From an uncultured Bryobacteraceae bacterium (lineage in GTDB: Bacteria > Acidobacteriota > Terriglobia > Bryobacterales > Bryobacteraceae): 6,218 bases of DNA. Positions within the stretch are counted from its first letter, which is position 1, and every line of letters begins with the position of its first letter. Below the pieces are notes generated by a model. The model was not told where the DNA came from, did no database searches, and was given only the letters and a program-made list of their open reading frames with translations. This document shows, piece by piece, positions 1-6,215 of the stretch. The DNA lies in the NCBI GenBank assembly GCA_937921835.1, contig CAKZVG010000287.1, forward strand, positions 1 to 6,218, in the 5' to 3' direction. The position numbers were made by a program, and so were the translations under genes.

Positions 1-625
1 CCTTGACGCCCAGATGCAGTTCGATGTGGAACCGCTTCAGGTGTTCCGCAACCATCCCGGTGAGCTCGGGATCCTGGCGGCCAAGCACGCCTACGCCGGA
101 GTCCACGACCGACACGGCGAGGCCATGGGCGCGCAGGGCGCCGGCCGTCTCCAGACCGATGTAGCCGGCGCCCACGACCACCCCCCGCCGGGGCCGCCGC
201 TCCAGCAGAAACGCGCGCAGCCGGCGGGCGTCCTCGAGCGTGTGCAGCTTGAATACGTGCGGCTGGAGCGCACCCTCGATGCCGCATCCCGCCGGACGGG
301 CGCCGGTGGCGATCACCAGCCGGTCGTAGGGCACCGCCTCGCCGCCCGCCAGCAGCACTTGCCGGCGCGAGTGGCGGACCGCCTCCGCGGCGGCGTTGGT
401 GCGCACGGTGATGTTCCGCTCGCGCTGGAACCGCTCCGGCGTGAAGGCGATCAGTTCCTCAAGGTCCCGGACCTGCCCCTCGAGGTAATAAGGCAGACTG
501 CATGCGGCGTAGGAGATGGCCGGCCCGCGCTCGATGACCGTGATTTCCAGCGACGGGTCGATTCTCCGCGCCCGCGCCGCCGCGCTCAGTCCCGCGGCGA
601 CGCCGCCGATGACCAACAGCCGCAC
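1..625 (-). CDS. FAD-dependent pyridine nucleotide-disulfide oxidoreductase, NADH oxidase/CoA-disulfide reductase type (partial)
   Basis: Only the first 208 residues are in the window; the C-terminus lies beyond the left edge. The N-terminus has an FAD-binding Rossmann motif (VIGGVAAGLSAAAR, residues 5-18). It is followed by SYAACSLPYY with a single cysteine at residue 42, where NADH oxidases, NADH peroxidases and CoA-disulfide reductases keep their redox-active cysteine. An IATGA motif (105-109) and a second dinucleotide motif, VVVGAGYIGLE (149-159), the NAD(P)H site, complete the pattern. Family members use NAD(P)H to reduce oxygen, peroxide or CoA/persulfide disulfides in the cytosol; the substrate cannot be decided without the C-terminal dimerisation domain or a possible rhodanese fusion. 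The start is GTG at 625, with AGAGGA (640-635) 9 bases upstream; no ATG gives the complete FAD motif. It lies 5 bases after the STAS gene stop, so the two are probably cotranscribed. The family is secure, the exact reaction is not. Confidence 0.88.
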   Translation of the reverse strand, partial: MRLLVIGGVAAGLSAAARARRIDPSLEITVIERGPAISYAACSLPYYLEGQVRDLEELIAFTPERFQRERNITVRTNAAAEAVRHSRRQVLLAGGEAVPYDRLVIATGARPAGCGIEGALQPHVFKLHTLEDARRLRAFLLERRPRRGVVVGAGYIGLETAGALRAHGLAVSVVDSGVGVLGRQDPELTGMVAEHLKRFHIELHLGVK

Positions 626-630
626 CCGCT

Positions 631-1035
631 TCAGTCCTCTCGTTCCTGTTGCTGGACGAAATCGAGGATATCGAACCGCTTGATCTCCCGGTTCGGAAAG
701 AAGCTGTTGACGGCGTCCTGCTCGCTGCTGAAGATCTCGAAAACGGTGGCCAGCTTGGTCAGCACCAGCAACTCGATGTTGCGGCGGCTCAGGTTCACCA
801 GCTTCAGCTTCCCGCCAGCCTTCTGCACGCTGGTGAAACAGATCACCAAGGTGCCCAGCCCGGTGCTGTCGATGTAGTCCACGCCCTCCAGATTCAGGAT
901 GAAGTTGGTGTGGCCGGCCGCCATCAGCGTCCGCACGCGCTCCCGCAGTTCGGACACCTCGCCCACGGTGAGGCGCCCTTTGACTTCGAGAATGACAATG
1001 CCCTCTCGCTCGGATTGCCGGATCTCCGTGGTCAT
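631..1035 (-). CDS. STAS-domain anti-sigma factor antagonist (SpoIIAA/RsbV-like)
   Basis: A 134-residue protein whose first ~110 residues form a STAS domain. It opens with IVILEVKGRLTVGEVSELRE (13-32) and contains the signature VDYIDSTGLGTLV (52-64). Ser57 aligns with the serine that HPK-like anti-sigma kinases phosphorylate in SpoIIAA and RsbV. Unphosphorylated antagonists bind the anti-sigma factor and free a sigma factor; phosphorylation switches this off and a PP2C phosphatase restores it. No anti-sigma kinase or sigma gene is visible here, so the partner is unknown. A charged/aromatic tail (about 111-134, FFPNREIKRFDILDFVQQQ) extends beyond a minimal STAS fold. The ATG at 1035 has GGAGGAG (1044-1038) just upstream. 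It lies directly before the oxidoreductase gene (5-base gap), an unusual partner. It could instead be a structural STAS adaptor, but the intact Ser57 motif favours a phospho-switch. Confidence 0.93.
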   Translation of the reverse strand: MTTEIRQSEREGIVILEVKGRLTVGEVSELRERVRTLMAAGHTNFILNLEGVDYIDSTGLGTLVICFTSVQKAGGKLKLVNLSRRNIELLVLTKLATVFEIFSSEQDAVNSFFPNREIKRFDILDFVQQQERED

Positions 1036-1044
1036 GGCTCCTCC

Positions 1045-1050
1045 ATTCTA
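1045..1050 (-). promoter_or_regulatory. possible -10 box (TAGAAT) abutting the STAS ribosome binding site
   Basis: On the minus strand TAGAAT runs directly into GGAGGAGCC and the STAS ATG. It matches the sigma-70 -10 consensus at five of six bases. No good -35 lies 16-18 bases upstream; the best, TTCCAA, is about 19 away. A start site 6-8 bases downstream would remove most of the Shine-Dalgarno sequence, so it would imply a nearly leaderless transcript. It may be chance. Confidence 0.2.
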
Positions 1051-1152
1051 ACGGAAGGCGCGTGCCGGATTGGAACGGAGTTCCGGGATCTCACCGTTGG
1101 CGTGCCGTTCCGGCATTTCCCGCCGGGTTCCCGCCGCGCCGGATGGCGCCTG

Positions 1153-1171
1153 TCCGTGCGCGGTGCACGGA
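1153..1171. repeat. perfect inverted repeat, 7-base arms and 5-base loop
   Basis: TCCGTGC and GCACGGA are separated by GCGGT. It is the longest perfect hairpin among four clustered within 100 bases upstream of the STAS gene. It has no T-tract on either side, so an operator or RNA structure is as likely as a terminator. Short GC-rich inverted repeats also arise by chance in DNA of this composition. Confidence 0.35.
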
Positions 1172-1517
1172 ATGAACGGGTTGCGTTTTGGCCTAGCAAT
1201 TGCTTTATCCAAGGCGCGATGCGAACGACGAAGGCTCAGGGAACACAGGCCGATCCGCTGATAATCCCCCCTGCTCTCTCCCTTGCCCATTCTCTCCGCA
1301 GTGAATTCCCGCCCGAGCACTCCTTCCCGGCCGGTTCCTTGAGCCATGGTCCGTTTCCGGTGTAGCCGCCGACGGATTCACCGTCCGCATCAGCAGGTAG
1401 AGAAGGCTTCCGGCGCCTCCCAGCCCGCTGGCAAAGAACTGGCGCCCGCCAAATCCTCGCCGCGGCGATACGGCGCTTTCTCCCGTCTGTCCGCGGCCGC
1501 ATGGCTTGCCGGTCCGC

Positions 1518-1982
1518 TCAAGCGGTTTCGAGGGAAACGATCCGGGCGCGCGCGGCATCGCCATCGATCACCAGCCGCGCTACCGAAAGCGGCAGCGAGA
1601 AGCGCCGCGGGCCGGCGCTCCCCGGATTGAGATAGAGCACGCCGTCGCGCTCTTCGACCCAGGCTTCGTGCGTATGGCCGGAGACTACCACGCCGATGCC
1701 GCGCCGCGACGGCTCGAAATCGAGATCAACTAGGCGGTGGAGAATATAGATGCGGACCTGCTCCACCTGAGCCACCGCCGTTTCGGGCAGCGCCTCTGCC
1801 CACAGCCCCTCATCCACGTTCCCGCGCACGGCGGTGACCGGCGCGACGCGCTCGAGCGCCTCCAGAACCGACGAAGATCCCACGTCGCCGGCATGCAGGA
1901 TGCGCCCTACGCCCGCCAGCGCCGCCAGCGCCTCGGCCCGCACAAAGCCGTGCGTGTCGGAGATGACGCCCACCTCGGTCAT
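1518..1982 (-). CDS. YfcE/MJ0936-like metallophosphoesterase
   Basis: A 154-residue protein of normal length for the small calcineurin-like phosphodiesterases (YfcE, MJ0936). The dinuclear-metal motifs appear in order: SDTHG (Asp9, His11), HAGDV (Asp33), GNVD (Asn55), LHR (His82), SGHTHE (His103, His105), then NPGSAGPRR (about 119-127). The usual HGH of the fifth block is reduced to H82-R, keeping the metal-ligand histidine. Such enzymes hydrolyse phosphodiesters such as bis-pNPP in vitro with Mn or Ni; natural substrates are mostly unknown. There is no signal peptide, so it is cytosolic. The start at 1982 forms an ATGA overlap with the sulfatase stop, with GAGG (1990-1987) 4 bases upstream inside the sulfatase gene, so translation is probably coupled. 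No direct metabolic link with the sulfatase is evident. Confidence 0.93.
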   Translation of the reverse strand: MTEVGVISDTHGFVRAEALAALAGVGRILHAGDVGSSSVLEALERVAPVTAVRGNVDEGLWAEALPETAVAQVEQVRIYILHRLVDLDFEPSRRGIGVVVSGHTHEAWVEERDGVLYLNPGSAGPRRFSLPLSVARLVIDGDAARARIVSLETA

Positions 1983-3388
1983 GGCGCCTCGGGGAAGCCG
2001 CGCCGGTCCCGAGGCGCCGTCAGGAACGCGCGCGTCGCGGCGGCAAGATCCTCCGCCACCTTGGACTGCCGGCCGAGCAGGTTCGAGTTCTCCAGCGGAT
2101 CGGCTTCCAGGTCGAACAGCGCCACCGGCCTGCCGTCCATCGACATCAGCTTCCAGCGCCCGCGCCGCGTCACCTCGGTGGCGTAGGGCTTAGGCTTGGG
2201 GTAGCGCCGCTGGAGTTTCGGGAAAAGGTCGTGCTGCCAGTGAACCAGGCCGCGTTCAGGCGGCTCCTGGCCGCGGACCAGCGCCTCGAGAAGGTTCACG
2301 CCGTCCAGTGGCGAGCGCGCGGGCAGCCGCAACCCCGCCGCGGCGCAAAAGGTAGGCAGGATGTCGCAATGATGGGCGAGCGCCTTGAGCGTCTTTCCCA
2401 TGGGAATCCGCGCCGGCCAGGAGAGCACGGCCGGCACGCGGATGCCGCCTTCGTGCAGGTCGGTCTTGCCTCCCTTGTAAGGGCCGATGTTCGATTCATA
2501 CGCGCCGCCATTATCGGAGGTGAACATCACCAGCGTGTTGTCCGCGATCCCGAGTTCCTCGAGTTTGGCGAGGATCTGGCCGATCTTGTGGTCCATGTGC
2601 ATCACCATGGACCGGAAGCAGCGCTGGTCCTCGGAGATGCCGGGCGCATCGGCGCGGCTCCAGAACGGCTCCGGCGCGGGTTCGTAGGGCATGTGCGGCA
2701 CGAGCCACCATACGTTCAGAAAGAACGGCTTCCCCTGTTTGTGGAAATCCTCGATCAGGCGTACCGGCTCATCTCCGTTGATGTCGGTGAAGTGGCGGTG
2801 ATAGTAAGGGTCGGACTCGGGAACGTTCCGTTCGTTCCGGATCAGCACCGTGCCGCCCTTGCGGTAGAGCGTCCGGTTGGCGCCCATCTGGCGGCGCATG
2901 GGCTGCTCTTCGTTCTGGCACTGGTAGTAATCGAAGCCGTGCTGGTGCGGGCCGGGGATGGAATTCGCGCGCTCGCGGATGTGCTTCTGATGCAGTCCGC
3001 CCAGGTGCCACTTCCCCACGTGCGCGGTGGCGTAACCCGCCTCGCGCAACAGCTTGGGCAGGGTGGTGGTGAGCGGCAGATGAACCTCGTCGTCGGTGAG
3101 CGCGCGCCGCAGGTCGAAGCGCAGCGGATAGCGCCCGGTCAGAATCGCCGCGCGCGACGGGGAGCAGGTGGGCGAGGCGGCGTAGAAGTTCTCGAAGCGC
3201 ACGCCCCGCGCCGCGATGGCGTCGATGTGCGGAGTCCGCACGGCGGTGTTGCCGTAACAGGAAGGGTCGCCCCAGCCCATGTCATCGGCCAGCAGAAAGA
3301 CGAAATTGGGGCGCGCGGGGGAGGCGGCGCCGGCGGAATGCCAGACCCCTGCCGCCGCGGCCGACCGCACCCAGTCCCGGCGTGTCAT
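1979..3388 (-). CDS. secreted sulfatase (arylsulfatase A-like, type I formylglycine)
   Basis: A 469-residue sulfatase of the alkaline-phosphatase superfamily. Metal ligands Asp35-Asp36 lie in NFVFLLADDMGWGD. The activation motif CSPSR begins at Cys75 (SPTCSPSRAAILTGRY), the cysteine that formylglycine-generating enzyme oxidises. GKWHLGG follows with Lys126 and His128, then VPHMPY with His232, TSDNGG with Asp292-Asn293, and GGKTDLHEGGIRVP with Lys308, so all core residues are present. It would hydrolyse sulfate esters, perhaps of polysaccharide or glycan; the substrate is not predictable. The N-terminus, MTRRDWVRSAAAAG then an Ala-rich stretch to AGAAS, resembles a short Tat signal, so periplasmic location is likely. 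I chose ATG at 3388 because AGGGAGGA (3404-3397) sits 8 bases upstream. An ATG at 3520 adds 44 unrelated residues and crosses the divergent promoter. It is translationally coupled to the downstream phosphoesterase. No maturase gene is in the window. Confidence 0.95.
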   Translation of the reverse strand: MTRRDWVRSAAAAGVWHSAGAASPARPNFVFLLADDMGWGDPSCYGNTAVRTPHIDAIAARGVRFENFYAASPTCSPSRAAILTGRYPLRFDLRRALTDDEVHLPLTTTLPKLLREAGYATAHVGKWHLGGLHQKHIRERANSIPGPHQHGFDYYQCQNEEQPMRRQMGANRTLYRKGGTVLIRNERNVPESDPYYHRHFTDINGDEPVRLIEDFHKQGKPFFLNVWWLVPHMPYEPAPEPFWSRADAPGISEDQRCFRSMVMHMDHKIGQILAKLEELGIADNTLVMFTSDNGGAYESNIGPYKGGKTDLHEGGIRVPAVLSWPARIPMGKTLKALAHHCDILPTFCAAAGLRLPARSPLDGVNLLEALVRGQEPPERGLVHWQHDLFPKLQRRYPKPKPYATEVTRRGRWKLMSMDGRPVALFDLEADPLENSNLLGRQSKVAEDLAAATRAFLTAPRDRRGFPEAP

Positions 3389-3429
3389 CGCGTCGATCCT
3401 CCCTTCCTTGATAGCACGCCCGCCGGGAA

Positions 3430-3450
3430 CGGAAATCCCGCCGGATTCCG
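3430..3450. repeat. imperfect palindrome, candidate operator
   Basis: CGGAAATCC and GGATTCCG flank CGCC; the arms pair completely apart from one extra A in the left arm. It ends 3 bases before the candidate rightward -35 (3454) and covers the weak leftward -35. That placement could allow one regulator to act on both divergent genes. No regulator gene is nearby and no family-specific site is recognised. Confidence 0.3.
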
Positions 3451-3453
3451 CTG

Positions 3454-3480
3454 TTGAACCGCGAACGGGTGTCCTATAAT
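3454..3480 (+). promoter_or_regulatory. sigma-70-type promoter of the FHA-protease/phosphatase/kinase operon
   Basis: TATAAT at 3475-3480 is a perfect -10 match. TTGAAC at 3454-3459 is a four-of-six -35, though the 15-base spacer is short; a -35 shifted two bases left would give 17. The predicted start is near A3487, giving a leader of about 24 bases containing GGAGGA (3500-3505). This argues for ATG 3511 as the gene start rather than the in-frame TTG at 3454, which lies in the -35. Confidence 0.65.
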
Positions 3481-3510
3481 GACCGCAGTAACTTCCATCG
3501 GAGGACATCC

Positions 3511-5199
3511 ATGGCGCCACGCGTGGTTCTGCGACACCTGGCCGGCAGCCGCGCCGGCCAGACGGACGAATTCCCTCTGGGGTCGTGGCAAGCTCTCACC
3601 ATTGGCCGTGACGCGGGCTGCGAGGTAAAGTACGATCCCGAGCGCGAGGACCTGGTGAGCCGCCAGCACTGCCGCATCGAGGCGGCCCCGGCCGAGCCTC
3701 CCAGCTTCACCCTCACCGACCTGGGCAGCCGCAACGGAACCTTCCTCAACCGCCAGCGGGTCTTCTCGGCGGTGCGGCTCTCGCCGGGCGACGTCGTGCA
3801 ACTGGGCGCGGGCGGGCCCGAGATCGAATTTCTGGTCGAACCCTGGGAAGGAGCGCGCCCCACCCGCGTAGCCGCGCCTTCGAGGGCCGTGGCTGGACCG
3901 ACCGCAGGCGCGCCGCTGCCCGCCACCGCGCCCGCCCCGCCCGCCGGCGTCGGCAAGGCGACGGTCGAGCGCATGCTGCGCGAGCAGAGCCGCTCGCAGA
4001 CCCGCACCTTCGCCCTCATCGCCGTGGTGGCGCTGCTGGCGGTGCTGGCCGGGGCTCTGGCTTTTTACCGCTCGCGCGGCGGTATGACGGTGGCCGGCGG
4101 CGCGGTGCCTCCCAACAGAATCGCGCAGGCCAACACCGACTCCGTGGTCTTCTTCGAGGTGGGCTGGAAACTGGTGGACATGGAGAGCGGGCGGCAATTG
4201 AACCACGTCTACCAGCCCAACGCCATGAAGAGCCAGACCGGCAAGGTGGTTCCCATCATCGACGGCGTGGGGCCGTTTTTGCCGGTGTTCGTGCTGCTGC
4301 CCGGGGCGGAAAACATCGAGCCGATGTTGACCACCGACGAAGGCGAAGGCAGGTATAAGGCCATCGGCGGCGGGCATACCGGCTCCGGCTTCGTCGTCAG
4401 CGAGGACGGGTTCATCCTCACCAACCGGCATGTGGCGGCCACCTGGCATACCCGCTACAACTGGCCGCGCGAAGACGCCGCGGGGCTCATCTACATCCTG
4501 GATGGAAACCTGGAGGTGAAGGGCCGCCGGGCGATCGGGCGGAACCAGTTCCCGGCCTGGGTTCCCTCCTCGGCCCGCTTTATCCTCCAGGGCACCTTCG
4601 ACCAGAATTCGGTGCGGCTGCTGGGACGCGCGCTCAAGGGCAAGTACGTCGAGGGACGCAACGACTATCTGGACGTCACTTTCGCCAAGAACCGCGTCCG
4701 CGTGCCCTCCAAACTGGCGCGCGTCTCCGACAGCATCGACGTAGCCATGGTGAAGGTGGATCTGCCGCAGAAACTGCGCAAGGTGGATCTGTTCGATAAC
4801 TACGACGCGATCAAGCCGGGCGACGCCGCCATCGTGATGGGCTACCCCGGCATTTCTCCCGACGTGGTGGCGGTGGCGAAGTCCAAAGATACCTTCAACC
4901 CCGACATGGCCGCCAAGGTCATCCCGGATCCCACCATCAGCGTGGGCAACGTCGGCCGCGTCATTCGCGGCCAGGAGGGCGCCGGCGAAGCGGTCATCAG
5001 CACCTTCGGCGAGGTCTACCAGTTGACCATCAACTCCACCGGCGGCGGCAACAGCGGCGGACCGGTCTTCGACGACCACGGCCGGGTCATCGCCATCTAC
5101 ACCTCGGGGCGCTCGGCCATTGGCGACGCGACCATCTCTTTCGCCGTGCCCATCCGCTACGGCATGGAGCTCATGGGCACCACCAAGGTGATGCAGTAG
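3511..5199 (+). CDS. FHA domain - transmembrane - trypsin-like serine protease fusion
   Basis: A 562-residue membrane protein. An N-terminal FHA domain (about 5-110) carries the phosphothreonine-binding residues: Gly32-Arg33 (LTIGRD), Ser50-Arg51-x-x-His53 (SRQH), GSRNGTF (72-78) and Asn80. An Ala/Pro linker (about 113-147) and a Ser/Thr/Arg-rich juxtamembrane stretch lead to one helix (about 167-186). The rest is an HtrA-like chymotrypsin-fold protease with a complete triad: His307 in LTNRHVAA, Asp410 in SIDVAMVKV and Ser515 in GGGNSGGPVF. With the FHA cytoplasmic, the protease would face the periplasm. There is no PDZ domain; the chain ends about 47 residues after the catalytic serine. Two long insertions interrupt the fold (about 219-289 and 312-375). 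ATG 3511 is preceded by GGAGGA at 5-base spacing. Phosphatase and kinase genes follow, suggesting the FHA domain reads that kinase's output. The protease substrate is unknown. Confidence 0.93.
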   Translation: MAPRVVLRHLAGSRAGQTDEFPLGSWQALTIGRDAGCEVKYDPEREDLVSRQHCRIEAAPAEPPSFTLTDLGSRNGTFLNRQRVFSAVRLSPGDVVQLGAGGPEIEFLVEPWEGARPTRVAAPSRAVAGPTAGAPLPATAPAPPAGVGKATVERMLREQSRSQTRTFALIAVVALLAVLAGALAFYRSRGGMTVAGGAVPPNRIAQANTDSVVFFEVGWKLVDMESGRQLNHVYQPNAMKSQTGKVVPIIDGVGPFLPVFVLLPGAENIEPMLTTDEGEGRYKAIGGGHTGSGFVVSEDGFILTNRHVAATWHTRYNWPREDAAGLIYILDGNLEVKGRRAIGRNQFPAWVPSSARFILQGTFDQNSVRLLGRALKGKYVEGRNDYLDVTFAKNRVRVPSKLARVSDSIDVAMVKVDLPQKLRKVDLFDNYDAIKPGDAAIVMGYPGISPDVVAVAKSKDTFNPDMAAKVIPDPTISVGNVGRVIRGQEGAGEAVISTFGEVYQLTINSTGGGNSGGPVFDDHGRVIAIYTSGRSAIGDATISFAVPIRYGMELMGTTKVMQ

Positions 5200-5213
5200 C
5201 CGGGGAGGCGGCC

Positions 5214-6215
5214 ATGCGCGAACTTCCCCGGCCGGACGGTTTCCCGGGCGCGGCTCCATGCGGGCCTGTGCTTGAGACCGCCGTGGCAACCGACACCGGC
5301 TGCCGGAGGGAGGTCAACGAGGACTGCGTGCGGCTGGAAACACCGGAAGACCCCGCGCTGCGCGCTTCCCATGGAACGCTGGCCGTGGTGGCCGACGGCA
5401 TGGGCGGGCACGACGCCGGAGAACTCGCCAGCGCACTGGCGGTGGAGACCGTAAGCCGGGAGTACTTCCGCCATCCCGGTCCACCTTGGGAAGCGCTGCG
5501 GGAAGCGTTCGCCCGCGCCCACGAGGCCGTTCGCGCGCTGAGCCGTACGCGCGCCAACGGGATGGGAACCACCTGCACCGCCGTCGCCGTCCACGGCGGT
5601 TGCGCTTCCGTCGCGCACATCGGCGACAGCCGCCTGTATCTGGTGCGCGGTGGCGCGGTGTTCCGCATGACCGAAGACCACTCGGCAGTGATGGAGCAGG
5701 TGCGGGCGGGATTGATCAGCGCCGGGCAGGCGCGCGGCCATGAGGACCGCAACCTGCTGCTGCGCGCCCTGGGGAGTCCTTCCAGCCGCGTGGACGTCCA
5801 GCCACGGCCTTTCCCGCTGCGGCCCGGCGACATCCTGGCGCTTTCGAGCGACGGTTTGCACGGCCTGGTGGAAGACGAGGAGCTTGGCGCGGCCGTAGCC
5901 GCCGGAACCCCTCAGGAGGCGTGCGCCCGGCTGGTGGCGCTGGCCCGCCAGCGGGGCGGCTACGACAACATCACGGTGGCGCTCCTGCGCTACCATGCCG
6001 GGAACGAAAGCGAGGGCGGACGATGGCCGGGCAGGTGGTCGGCAACTACAAGATCGTCGGGAAACTGGGCGAGGGCGGCATGGGGGCGGTTTTCAAGGCC
6101 GTCGACATCATGGTGGAACGCACCGTTGCGGTTAAGATGCTGCGCCCGGAAATCGCCCGCCAGCCGGAAGTCCTGGAACGCTTCCGCGCCGAAGCCGTCA
6201 CCCTGGCGCGGCTGA
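5214..6215 (+). CDS. PP2C-type Ser/Thr protein phosphatase; open frame runs on into the kinase gene
   Basis: Residues about 19-261 are a complete bacterial PP2C (PPM, Stp/PrpC-like) domain. They include NED (Asn35-Asp37), VVADGMGGHDAGE with Asp61, GMGTTCTA (116-123), HIGDSR with Asp138, TEDHS (153-157), LSSDGL with Asp213 and GGYDNITVALL with Asp251-Asn252. The metal-binding aspartates are intact, so it should be an active Mn/Mg-dependent phosphatase of phosphoserine/phosphothreonine. It has no signal or membrane segment. ATG 5214 has GGGGAGG (5202-5208) 5 bases upstream and lies 14 bases after the FHA-protease stop. Its obvious partners are the kinase downstream and phosphoproteins bound by the FHA domain. 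The oddity is the end: after residue ~267 the frame has no stop until 6215, reading 193 bases of kinase gene out of frame as a Trp/Arg/Ser-rich tail. The functional protein may really end near 6022, or a stop has been lost. Confidence 0.93.
   Translation: MRELPRPDGFPGAAPCGPVLETAVATDTGCRREVNEDCVRLETPEDPALRASHGTLAVVADGMGGHDAGELASALAVETVSREYFRHPGPPWEALREAFARAHEAVRALSRTRANGMGTTCTAVAVHGGCASVAHIGDSRLYLVRGGAVFRMTEDHSAVMEQVRAGLISAGQARGHEDRNLLLRALGSPSSRVDVQPRPFPLRPGDILALSSDGLHGLVEDEELGAAVAAGTPQEACARLVALARQRGGYDNITVALLRYHAGNESEGGRWPGRWSATTRSSGNWARAAWGRFSRPSTSWWNAPLRLRCCARKSPASRKSWNASAPKPSPWRG

Larger units (their letters stand above)
1036..1517. other. 482-base gap without a convincing gene; several short hairpins
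   Basis: This lies between the stop of the metallophosphoesterase and the start of the STAS gene, both on the minus strand. Open frames of about 90-120 codons exist on the minus strand, but they encode basic Arg/Pro/Gly/Ser-rich text without recognisable domains and lack ribosome binding sites. I saw no tRNA T-loop signature. Between 1072 and 1171 there are four perfect short inverted repeats: arms of 5 at 1072-1084, 5 at 1103-1115, 5 at 1136-1149 and 7 at 1153-1171. Another has arms of 5 at 1371-1385, and a 12-base self-complementary stretch sits at 1457-1468. None is followed by a T-run on either strand, so they are not classic intrinsic terminators. The stretch probably holds the 3' end of the sulfatase transcript and the STAS promoter. 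Confidence 0.5.
3389..3510. promoter_or_regulatory. divergent intergenic control region
   Basis: These 122 bases separate the start codons of the sulfatase (left) and the FHA-protease (right). The rightward promoter and the palindrome are listed separately. Leftward, TGCTATCAA on the minus strand (3416-3408) looks like an extended -10, with a weak TTTCCG (3435-3430) 16 bases upstream. Its predicted start would overlap the sulfatase ribosome binding site, so the leftward promoter is uncertain. Confidence 0.5.

Noticed and set aside
14..877. A 287-codon plus-strand frame over the left edge
   Set aside because: It lies opposite the oxidoreductase and STAS genes, both of which carry clear family motifs on the minus strand.
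1048..1347. A 99-codon minus-strand frame ending 12 bases before the STAS start
   Set aside because: The placement looks operon-like, but there is no ribosome binding site at its ATG, no hydrophobic core or domain, and the text is Arg/Pro/Gly/Ser-rich.
1523..1532. GGTTTCGAGG resembling a tRNA T-arm
   Set aside because: It lies within the metallophosphoesterase coding end, and no acceptor or anticodon arms can be drawn around it.
1205..1564. A 119-codon minus-strand frame ending in VFPEPSSFASRLG, resembling a PEP-CTERM sorting motif
   Set aside because: A PEP-CTERM tail needs a hydrophobic helix and a basic cluster after the PEP motif; here a stop follows within a few codons, and the body has no signal peptide or domain. 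The match is probably chance.
2231..3457. A 408-codon plus-strand frame opposite the sulfatase
   Set aside because: It is a shadow of the sulfatase, which has every core catalytic motif; the plus-strand text has none.
3454..3510. Upstream TTG start for the FHA-protease
   Set aside because: The TTG coincides with the -35 and the predicted transcript begins about 33 bases later; ATG 3511 has GGAGGA at ideal spacing.
3389..3520. Longer sulfatase start at ATG 3520
   Set aside because: It adds 44 unrelated residues ahead of the Tat-like signal and overlaps the divergent promoter and the FHA-protease start; ATG 3388 has a strong ribosome binding site.
3385..5289. A 634-codon open frame on the minus strand covering the whole FHA-protease gene
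   Set aside because: Its His/Gly/Arg/Asp-rich text has no recognisable domains and mirrors codon bias of the plus-strand gene, whose FHA and catalytic motifs are unmistakable.
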